Source: Andrena cerasifolii
Taxonomy: Eukaryota; Arthropoda; Insecta; Hymenoptera; Andrenidae
Direction: 5' to 3'
NCBI RefSeq assembly: GCF_050908995.1
Contig: NC_135122.1
Coordinates: 11,820,501-11,884,500 of the forward strand
Length of the DNA: 64,000 nt
Made by a program: the position numbers and the translations under genes. Under the pieces are notes generated by a model. The model was not told the origin of the DNA. It made no database searches and saw only the letters and a list, made by a program, of their open reading frames with translations. Positions 37,901 through 49,300 of the stretch are shown one piece after another (position 1 is the first letter of the stretch; each line of letters opens with the position of its first letter).

Positions 37901-40309
37901 AGAGTCGAAGTTTTGCTGCTCGAAATCTGTCTAGTGTCGTGTGAACTCGATGCATAGCTCCCGATGCTTTTTATGTGCGCTGTAGACGAGTCTCTGAGTA
38001 ACAGTTTTGTCGTGGCATATGATCCTCCTCGCCTGAATCCATAGAAAGGGCGGAATGATCCTGCGAGACGTTAGACTAATCGAATTAGAACGTGATTAGA
38101 CGCCTCTCTTTGCTCCTCGAACGGCATAACGAGAACACGTGTCGTATCCCTTGCATCTTTAGCAGAACTTCGCTTTCGACCGGGTGTCCTCCGATTCTCG
38201 TTCCGAAGGAGCCAAGCTAGCTTCCCTATCGAACGCTGCCAAGTTCAGGCCGAGCAGAGATTGCCGTTCAGAGCTCGAGTCGGGAGCAAACGAATCGGAG
38301 TACACGGTCTCGAATGCGCCAGAGGAAAAGCGCTCTTCGCCTGGGAAAACTTCTCGTCGCGCCGCTTCGCGCCATCGTAAGACGGGGAACGAAGTTTTTC
38401 TCGTTCGCCGAGCCCCGCGAAAGGGAAATTCGTCGCTCGAGACGTGAGTTTTACGATCTCGTAAAAAAAAAGAGAGGAAAAAAGAAGAAACCCGAGAATT
38501 TTTCCACGGCAAGGCCAATCTCGGCGAAGTAGACGCGCGAGTGTAGAAAGTTTCGCGATAGTCGATCCGTTGTGATAGTTGTCCAAAGTATCCGATCGAG
38601 ATCCCTTCGCCCCCGAGCGAGAAACACACCCGTTGCTCCCAACAACCAGCCCCATTTCAATCACTGTCACTCATTCGATCATTCATCCCCTCGCATTCAC
38701 TCGCATTCCGCCTTCACACGCACTGTACATCACACGTGTGACCCACCCCCAGATCCCTCCAAGAAACATACACGCAACACAAGCTGTGCAGAAAGAGCTG
38801 TTAGAGGAAAGAACGTCAGCCGATCGGACAGAGAAAACGTTCGAATGTAGATGTAATTCGGGTTGATTGCCTGGGAGCGCGACATAGGGATGCCCATCTC
38901 ACTGATAATCGATCCTGGTCGATCGACGATATTTCTCGGTGTCATAAAGATCCTTTTGCGGCAGAACAGTTGTTACCCAGAGTTTTGAATGCTATCGGGA
39001 TCTGCTAATCAATCAGAACGGTTCCGAAGGGATTATTCTCTCGTAAATTGTGATTCTCGTATCGATTCGCCGAAAGTGTCCGACACACGCACAACACGGC
39101 CGATAAGAAAGAAGTAGCGAGAAAGAACTGGTCGCAGCTTTTGAGCCCCTTAGTTTGTTCTCTTGCAACTTTCAGTTCGTTGCGAAGCTTGAAAAAGGCT
39201 CAGCCTATCCTCTTCACAGAGAGACCACGCTACGAAACCAACTACCACCACCATCACCTCCACCTACTACTACTACCACCACCACCACCACCACCACTAG
39301 CCACCCGAGCTCTAAACAATTCGCGAACGTCCGCCTCCTCGAACGAAGGACGGACCGGCGAAAAGAGCGAAGGGTATCACTCGCACGCGTTCCGACACGT
39401 AACGAACCGCCGATTAACACGATCGATTATTGGGCATCCCTAAACCTACAAACGCAGGGTCGAAAGCGGCTAGCGTTCACGATCAAGCAGAAAATGAAGA
39501 TCATCCAAGAGATCGAACGCGGTAAGAGCAAGAGCGACGTGGCGCGCGAGCTGGGTCTGGCCAGCAGCACGGTGGCCACCATCTGGAAGAATCGGGAGAG
39601 CATCGCTGAGAGCTGGAGGAACCGCGACATGATGCAACACGCCGACCCCGAGGACGCGATCGCGAAAAAGTCCTGCCTATCCTCCACATCCTCGAGCGTC
39701 CTGGCATCTGTCACGTCGCTGGCAACCAGCAACACGGTGCTCACCACCGCGAGCACCACTACCACCACTGCCACTGCCACCCTACCGGCCGTTGTGGTGG
39801 CACCGCCGACGGTGCAGGTGGTACCGCCGCCTCCACCACCGCCACCCATACCGTTGCCGACCACCCCGACGACGGTCGTCTCGTCGTCGCCGTTGCCGTT
39901 CACGTCCACGTCCCAGTCGCAACCGACGCAGCCCTCCACGCCAACCTCCAGCACCACGTCCACAGGCACCACGACCACGAACGCCAGCATGGACAATACC
40001 CAGCAGGCCCAGACCCAGACGCAAAGTCAGGAGCTTCTGGAGGTAAGATGTCGTATGACGCCTCCCAAAAACCAACCCCTGAACCCGCACCTCAACCTGA
40101 GCCCCACCCTCGATCTCTCCGTCGTTCCTGGTTCTCTGGCTCGCGAGACCGAGCCATCCGCGAGCTGTACACTGATGGAGGGGATTCGTGGAACAAGGTA
40201 TTCCAGGCGAAAGTTCTTTGAACGATGATCTTGGGGTGTATTTTGCGCCAGACCTCTCGGTGTAAACATACCCTTCTGAGCAACCTCCAAAGAATTACCT
40301 TTCTAGAGG

Positions 40310-40356
<47 letters not shown>

Positions 40357-43300
40357 AAACTTCTTTCTACGAATCCTTCGTCCATTAGTCGCGTCCCTCG
40401 ACTAATTGCTTTCGAGGAACCTACCACCTCCGCCTCCACAGTCGATCCCCCCAATAAATCGCGAACTGCAACCCCTCTACATCGTCATTAAACCCTCATC
40501 GACCTCATGTTCACTAACGAACGTTACTGTGTCATCCTTGCGATTCGTTGATCCACACCCCCCACAAACCCAGACCCCAACCCCCATGCCCCCTCGTCTC
40601 TTTCTCTTTCGATTTCACGGGGACTGATGCGAAGGACCTCTCGAGGTAAGACAACGATTGCCTGGTATTTCTATGTCGTCCTCCTCTTTGTGATCGAGAA
40701 TCTTCCCCGAGCCACCCCAGATCTCTCTCCCTCGCTCATCTCACCCCCCCCCCAATTCCAATTCCCGCCCCCCCTCAAATCGATAGATTAAGTTTCACTG
40801 TGACCACCAGAGGTAAGATATTACTCGTTTTTATGATCGTATCTCATGTCAGTTTCATGTATATGTGACCATATAAACATTCTTGTTATCGATTATCGAT
40901 CGTTACATCGTCATTCAACATCAGCCACCTAAATCTCTCTATCGTCGACCCGTCTCTTCTTTTGTTTCATTTCTCACCGCGCCGCGCCGCGCTCCACCCC
41001 CATAACCAATCGGGACTCCGTATACGTTCTCCGTTCTTTCGCAAGTTTTCTCTCAGGTTCTCTTCGCTTGCCTTTTGTCTCATCCTCGTTGCATACGCGC
41101 TCTGTACGGGAGACCTACCCGATCGATGTCTCTCGATCCCCCGGTTTCGATTCTTCCTCTCGCGCGCTTCTTCCGCCACGAGGGCCGCGCTTTTCTCACC
41201 CCTTCGCGGGCGAAGGGCCTCCAGCTTCGACGGCGTCGTGTTCTTAGCGGGCCGTCAGGTTTCACGCTCGTCGAATCGCCGAGCATCCCCTCGGCGACAC
41301 GTGCGCTCGGGAAACTCGGCGATCCGCGCAAGTTCTTCCCGCAGATTTGTGCGACGGGGCAAAAGCGCGATAGCTGCTGCACCAGCGGCGCGTCACGTTC
41401 AATATCGACGCTACGCAGTAGCGATCGAACGAGAGAGGGACACACCGCGCGGACACACACGCGCGGCCACGCGCATTCAAAACGCCCGCACCGCGCTTTC
41501 GTAGGGATGGGCCATTGTGGGCGACTCCTGGCGCGTGCTCGATACGCGAAAACATTTGTTCGACCGACACGCGTGGAAAGTGCGCGAAAAATGAGAGAAA
41601 AAAAAAAGATAACGGAGCTGTCACTTTAATATATTTAGACTCGCGTCCGCCGGCGAGCAACGTTTACGCATCGTGACACGGAACGCTCTGGAGCGATTAA
41701 CGGAATGGATCATGCGATTACAAGCTCCCGGTGTGCTTGCGCTTCGAGAATGGAGCTCGATTCGGAACGAACGCCACGACACGGTGGCCAAGGAGCGCTC
41801 GAGGATGCGATCTCCTCGGGACATTTCTCAGTTCTACCGAACAGTTTCCCTAGTTTTTCCTTTATATCGGGAAGATCCGAGACACGTCGGCGTAGTCGCG
41901 ATCGAGGCTGACACACAATACATGTACGGAGGCGAGCACTCTTATATCACGATACATACTCTGCGGATCTGCGACGATAAACGATAATATGTAATACAGA
42001 CTGTCGTAACGCTATCCTGTGCCTAGCTTCTCCTGTCACTATACAAGAAAATAACAGCTAGCTACATTGATCGATCCAGCATGCCGTATCTCTCTTCCGA
42101 ATACTCTCCGTGCCCCCGACCGAGTTATCGAGCGTTACCGCCGATAAATCAAACGCATACGAGCAGCAGCGAGCTTTCTTTTATTTCACCGCCGCTCTCT
42201 TTTTCTCTTCCGTTGTTCGCGCCCGTGATCGAGGAGGCGCTGCTGCTCCCGCGGGACCATTTACTTTATGCATTAATATTTTAATCGATTGATCGCCCGC
42301 TCCGTTGCGATTATGGCTCCTTCTATTATCGTTGCGATTAATATTGTATATCTTAATGCCGCTGCGATCACATCTCACAGCTCTTAAGATTGAACGTCTG
42401 TGCAGGCCACCCACGCGGTGCCAATTAACAAGACACTTATCAGCTTCAGCGATTAATGCGACACTGATTATATTATAATATGTGCATACATAAGGCGAGT
42501 ATATTTGCTTGGCTCCTGCATGCGCTCTTTTTTATTATCTCTCTTTTTCTATTCTTATTTCTGTCTTCTCTTATTCCACTTTCTATACTGGTCGCTTCTA
42601 TTTTTCATTATACGTCACTTCCACTACTATGTCTTTCAACTTCTCTCTGTATAAAATGGTGGTGGTTTATATACATATTTATGTATATATATATACACAT
42701 ATAATTCTCTTTCTATATACATAAATATATATATATATATATATATATTTCTCTGGTAGTTGGTGAGAAGCTTTTTGGTTGCGTTCAGGACTCCTAACTT
42801 TCTGTTCTCGATCGGGATCCGTCGGTTTTGTCCACGAACACGCGGATCATCCGCTCGTTCCACTCTCTGCTTGACTGCTGTTCTTTCCATACGTTATGTA
42901 TATTATCACGTTCTTTGTTACTGAGGTTTCTTACGACAGCATGCCCGATTTTTGCCTATATTTCTATTAGACGGGGGTATACACAGGATTGGGGACCTCC
43001 GAGGCGAGACTTTTGTGTGTGACTCGAATTGCTTTGTATACTCTTCGATCGAGCTTGATTTCACCGAATTTATATTACCCATTAACAGGTTCCCCTCGTT
43101 GTCGAGAACTTTATCGATTCGCCAGCAAAGAGAGACTCGATTACAGCACCCGGCTCACCCTTTTCGCGGAAATCTTTTAACCACTCGCCTACGGGGAAAG
43201 ATTCCACGGTGTGTTCTGTAGCCACGCGCTCTTGACTCTTGATTACTCCCTAATATTTTTTTTTCTCTCTGTTTTTGTTTCCTCGCGAACGTACACTCCC

Positions 43301-46300
43301 AACTTGCTCGGATCTTAATGCCCCGCCGATCCCGCGTGCGCCGTGACAAACCCGCGAGCGGCTTTCGATTACGTAAACGGTCCCCAGGTCGATTTGAAAA
43401 ACAAGCGGCGGCCGTGGGTACGTGAAATTAGTTGTAGATATCCTAGAGTAGCGCTTCATCCCCGACACAGACTCCGCTACATAGTCGCTTGTGGCTTCTA
43501 CACGTAGCCTTCGGATCGCGACGACACGAAGGAATTTTCCGATAAAGCCGAGTGCTAGAGACAAATCGGGATTACAGTGCCGAGGTACAGATTATAGATC
43601 ACAGAGGCGAAAATTTCGCAACAGCCCCCCCCCCCACCAACCACGCGGGTGTGGAGATAAACGTCACAGAATCTTCCACGAACATATAATCTCTGTTTTT
43701 CATATTTTTTCCTTGACCGAATAGTCCAGATGACTTTAATGGCATACCTCGTGCTGATCGGGCGAAGAGGAAACGATACATCGCTGTATTATGGTAAACA
43801 TCTGTTCATGGATTGGGACGGTGTTTATTTTATAGTACATTGATGTACGGCTTCGCTTTCGCTCAATTCGCGATGACAAAGATTGAAGAGGGTAGCATTC
43901 GTAGTATACCAGACGATTATTGATCGGGGGTGAAAGAAATCATTGCATAAGCTTGATCACTTGAAAATAATGGACGTATGCGAGTGACGTGTGTATGGCA
44001 TGTGCGCAGGCCCGGAAAAAACGGCAGGAAGAGGTGGAGAAGATACGACTGGAAGAGCAACAACGGAAGCAACAGGTAATCATAAATTCGTTGTTACACG
44101 CATCCCGTGCCTTCTCCTCGCGATCATTTTTGCACGACCCTCCGTTTCGCATTCTTCGCCCCCTCCACGCCACCCCCCCCTCCCCCTCTTGAGGTAAAAT
44201 AAAAATCGACAGGCGACCTTCGCGGCACATCCTCGTTAAACCGGCGATTGTTATTTAGCGACAAACCAACCCCGACTCGTTAGCTGATTCGCATTTTTCC
44301 TGGCCGGCATTAATCGCATCTCCGCGAGTTAATCCTTTTAAAAAGATACCCAGCTTCCGCCCGGCAGAGCATAATTTAATTCTCCGTCGGATTTGGATAG
44401 ATTTTATAAATCCCGTTGATTCCATTTGCGCGACGTACGAACGCGATACTTTTCCCATTCGTTGCACTTCTGTTTAAGTGATTTGAAGAGGGGCGTAGCG
44501 AAGGTGCGGCAGGGGTGCGCGCTTACCCCCGTGCCCCTAACGGCACAGGAAAAAAAAAAGAATAAATTAATAGTAGCTTGTCCAAAATTAAGTGAAATTG
44601 AATTAAATTGCGAAGTAATTCCGAATTGCGGGAATGAAATCCTGGTTACGCCCCGGTAGCATAAACTTTACGAGTCGCTTGCTGTTGGCAATCTTCTAAC
44701 CTGTGCTTTTCTGATTCCCCAGGAGCGGGAGCTGAAGCGGCAGCAGGCGGTGATGCTGAAAGAACAGGTGAGTCCAGCCATAGATCGTGGATCCTTTCGG
44801 ATCGTGTCGTTGCTGTAGACTAGATAATGTGTGCGTGTGTGCGTTACTCGTAGAAATTAGCTTTCGTTCTCATTATCTCCATCGCTTCCGTTCATTGGTT
44901 CTCGTACTAATCTACGCGGATGTATTTCGCGAAATATACGCAGCCGATTACTTTTCATCTCTCTTATCGACAGAAGTCGCTGCATTCATTATTTTTTTTT
45001 TTTTTCTACGAACGATCATCAACTGTTCATTAACCGTTCTCGGTGCTGTTCTCTTTGTTTAATGTACATTCACGGAATCGCGTTATACGATCACATATTG
45101 CGAAATCAGAGCTGTAACGACGGTGAGGAGATCATGACTATCGCCTATCGATTACATTCGATTTATAAAACTCTCTCTTCTCATCTGTCTCTCATAGTTA
45201 CTTCTTACTTTTCGAGTTGATTTAAACGTACCTGCTCTGTGGGCCATTTGTTACACGTCTGCTGCCCGTTTAGTTGTACACCGTGGCTCCTGCTCGATCA
45301 CAATCAGGGGCGGATTTGTGTATAGGCTAGGTAGGCTGCAGCCTAGGGCGGCAAATTCTGAAAGAAATTGAGAAGTATGCTGTAAAAACAATTCACTTCT
45401 TTTTCATATAGCGCAGTGATTTCCAACCGGTGGGTCGCGAAGTGTTTTCTGGGGGGTCACCACGGTTTTGGGTTTTTTTTTTCAAATATTGTTAAGTTAG
45501 AATTATATTCTGAAAGACCTAATTTTAATGTATTTACTTTGGCTTATTCAATTTACCTTGCCTTACTTGAATACTGGGGATCGCCATTAAAAAAGGTTGG
45601 GAAACACTGACACGACTTGCCACATTGAATTAACTTCGAAATCGTCTCGACCCTTTTGAATTAAACTATTTCACGCTATTTCGCGGGAAGGGCGGCAGAC
45701 ACTTGTTAAGCCTAGAGGCGTCAGATCTACAAATCCACCCTTGATTACGATCGTAGCATTCCGTAATTACTGTTTTGCATTCGTTGGACGATAGTGACTC
45801 GTGCTGTTCTCCTGAGATACGAGTCCTCCTATCGAGGTAGTAACACCGACACGGCAATAGATACTTCCTCGAATTGCTATCGCCGCGAAATTTCACTTGC
45901 CGTAAAAGACGCGAATTCGCCTATCCTTTCTTGCCTGCTCGGAAGTTGCAGTCGAAAGGGGGTAGAGTCGGGGAAACTGGAAATAGTCAGATTCGCCCGT
46001 GAGTTCTGGCATCCTCGTGGCGCTCGGTACGGCCGCGACACGGCTCGGGATACTCGGCCGCGTAAAAAGAGAGCGAGGAGTACTGTTAGCCTGAGAGCGT
46101 AGGGGTAGTTTGAGCACTGGTGGACTGTGGATGTGTTTTGTGCCGCAGATGTACATGCAGGAGCTCACCAAGCAGCGCGAGATGCTCTACACCGTCGAGC
46201 TGGTATGTCTCATACCCAATCTAGTTTAATAAATAACACGATCCCGCACTAAACATACCGAGTCGAATCTCACCGACTTTAAACTCGTTGCCGGTCGCCG

Positions 46301-49300
46301 GCGATCGATCAGAGTCAGCTGGCCGTCGATCGATTAAATCTTAATCCATAAAGATCGTGCCGCGGGGATCACTCGCTCGTCGTGTCTAAATGGTCGCAAA
46401 TCAGTTGCCTTACAATCGCAAGCCGAACTCGAAGGTTTGATCCGTCGACAGCCTGTTGAACGATCGGCAGCGACAGGGTGGATCGGACAGCAGAGTTCAA
46501 AGTTACCACGCTCAGCTGTGAGTTGCTATTCGCACTCATTCTCAGATCCGTCGATCTCTCGCCGAAGATCCGATCCTCGGCGAGCGACCGACCAAACGAT
46601 CGCGATTAACATCCGCCTTCCAAGAGATCCACGTTCACTAACCAGTCCCGCGGCGACAATGTGATAATGTGACACGTCCGCGATCAGTCATTCGCATAGC
46701 AGGCGCTTACTTTCGCTTCGATCACTTCGATAGAGAGCTTAACCAGTGCACGGGATAGAAGCATCCCCCGCGATAGCTGCCGGACGAAAGCACTCGGTCC
46801 CGGAGACCTGACGGGCCGTACGGGGGGGAACGGAGCGTGGTTGGGGTAACAGTTGCACGATGTTCCGAGTCAGAGGGGATCCGTCACCGAGCAGAACCTT
46901 TTACGATGCATCCGTGTACGCACCACTGTCATGCGTAGCTTCTATGAAACAGTATATTTGGGACGGTTGTAGAAGTTTGTCGTAGTCCGTGCGTGCCAAA
47001 GTTGTGCTTTTCACCAACGAAACTTACGTGATCTTCCTCTCTTGCATGAAACCTCCAACCCCTTTTCGTTGCGTCGTTTCGTTGAATCTTCTGGTTGGGC
47101 ACTCCTAGGAGAGGGAGCGAAGGAGGCAGCACATGGCGTTGGTGCGGGCGCTGGAGAATCGTCGAAAAATGGAGGAAAGGGAGAAGAAGCGACTGGAGGC
47201 CAGGGCCGAGAGGATAGCGACGAAAGAGAAGCGCGCTGAGCAGAGGAAGATGGAGATGGAGTTGATAGAACAGATCAGGAAGCCCGTGGAGGACATGGAG
47301 CTGACAGGTATGCCTCGAGGAATCTCTACCCGAACCCGGAGGACCTCTACGATTCGTCGTTGCTCGATTTCAGATCACAGACCACTGCCAGAACTGAAAC
47401 GAATACCTGGACTGAAGCTGTCCGGGCAGGCGTTCTCGGACATCGTCATGGTGTTCGAGTTCCTGCATAATTTCGGCGAGACTTTAGGCTTTGGTGAGTC
47501 CGAACGACTGAATTATCGTTCGTTTGATAGATCCACTAATCGTCGATTTGCTCGCCACAGACATGGAGTCCCTGCCGAGTCTAAAGAGTCTCCAGCTGGC
47601 GTTGCTCAACGACGAGGAGGCCGAGGAGGAGTTGCTGTCGGTGATGACGCACCTGCTTGTGTGCGCCATCGAGGACCCGGGGATCCCTCAGCCAGCGAGG
47701 CACACCACGGGGCTCGGGCAGAGTCTGCGGCAAGCTGACATCACGCACGCGAACATCAGCGAGGTGCTGCGGATCTACCTTTACGCTAACGCGACCGGGG
47801 AGGTGAAAGCCCTGACCGGCGTCTGCCTCGAGCGCGAGCGCGACAAGAAGTTCGCCGATCACCACCAGAACGGTGGCGATTACGCGTCCACCTGCTCGGG
47901 GAAGAATGCCCAGTTCTACGAGCACCTGCACAACAACGAGACGTGGAGGATGTCCGAGAGGCTGAGGGACAAGCCGTTCCTGGCGCTCAACCCGACGCAC
48001 AAGGCGCAGATGCTGGCGTTCCTCTGCAACGAGCTGCTGCAGAACAAGGCTGTGATCAGGCAGATTGAGGGTAGCTTGGAGACGGTGGCGCAGCTCAGGA
48101 AGGAGAGATTCGTGCTGGATACTAAGATCAGGAAGTGAGTGACTGTTTCTATATTCCCGGATTGTTAGCGCAGATTATTTTTCAAGGATTGTTCCGCTGA
48201 TGTCTGACGGCGTTGCTCCGTGTTTACAGACTCAGGCAATTGCACAGTCGAAAGGTTCGAATGGAAGCGGTCGGGGTGATCGTGAACAAGACTGGTGACA
48301 CCATCACTATAGAGAAGAAGGAGGTCGACGAGGAAGGCAACACCACATCGACGGCGGTGGGAATGACACCCACGCCCGATGAAATTCATCACGAGGACGA
48401 AGTCGAGGATATGTCCGAGAACGAGAGCGAGGGAACGCAGCCTGAAGAGGTATGGTCGTTCTACGTTGCGCAGTAGTGGTCGGAAGAAAGTCTGAGATTC
48501 GTTCGCCTTTTAAACTTTCCCGCGACCATTGCCAAATTGCAATTCCTTTTCATTACCGATGATTAATTGTAATTTAGGAGGAGGACAAGAATTTGTCCGG
48601 CGAAGAGCTCGGCAAGAAACTGGACAAGCTGCTGAAGCAATCGGAGGAGCAGCTTCAGAAGCTGAACAGTTCGTCGAAGCAGCTGCGGGCACACATATTC
48701 GGCCAAGACAGGTACTGGAGACGGTACTGGGAGCTGGCATGTGCTGGTGGCATCTTCGTCGAGGCTATGGAGAGCGCCGAACCGGAGATCCTGGAGCTGC
48801 AAGCTGAATTAGATGAAAAGTACAAAGATATGCCTGTGGAGGAGACGCCCGAGGCGAAGCAAGAGGACACAGCGGCGGAGAACGGAGAGAACGAGGCTCC
48901 CAACGACGCGAAGGACGAGAAGTTCAACTCGAGCGAGCAGGAGGAGGATATGAAGCCACTGGTGGATAATGCAAAGTCTGAGATCGAGGAGGTTAGCTGC
49001 AAAAAAGAACCCGTGCAGAACTGTGGCCTGGAGAATTCGACGGACATAAAAGAGGAGAAGAAGAACGACGTGGACGGCACGATGACTGACGCGAAGACCA
49101 ACGTCACGTCCGAGGAGATCAAGCAAGAAACAGAGGTGATCAGCATGGACGTGGACATGAAACTTGAAGAAACGAAGAAAGAGGGCGAGGACACGGACGA
49201 GGATATGAAGCCAGCGGTGAAAATGATGGAGGATAAGATTGTGGAGACTATTCCAAACGGTGACAAATTCAATCATGTCAACAATCTTCACAACGGCAAA

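Larger units (their letters stand above)
36946..44009 (+). other. tou 7.1-kb intron within the coiled coil
   Basis: Bounded by GTAAGT at 36946 and AG at 44009, phase 0. It holds the HTH cassette, several poly(C) tracts (about 37290, 37450, 40747, 43625), TA-rich stretches, CT and ACC microsatellites, and extra GAGGTAAG donors at 40646 and 40813. Confidence 0.8.

Noticed and set aside
38163..38443. Open segment with acceptor CATCTTTAG and donor GAC|GTGAGT, Ser/Arg-rich, in the 7.1-kb tou intron
   Set aside because: It starts phase 0 but ends phase 2, so it cannot join the next tou exon or the HTH cassette in frame; no domain. Possibly part of another transcript.
38760..38874. Segment after CCACCCCCAG reading IPPRNIHATQAVQKELLEER and ending at a stop, a possible alternative last exon
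   Set aside because: It would truncate tou after the coiled-coil start; no poly(A) signal close by and no conserved feature.
40962..41629. Arg/Ser-rich open frames of 180 and 184 codons downstream of the HTH exon
   Set aside because: CpG-rich sequence gives Arg-rich frames on both strands; no splice-site support.
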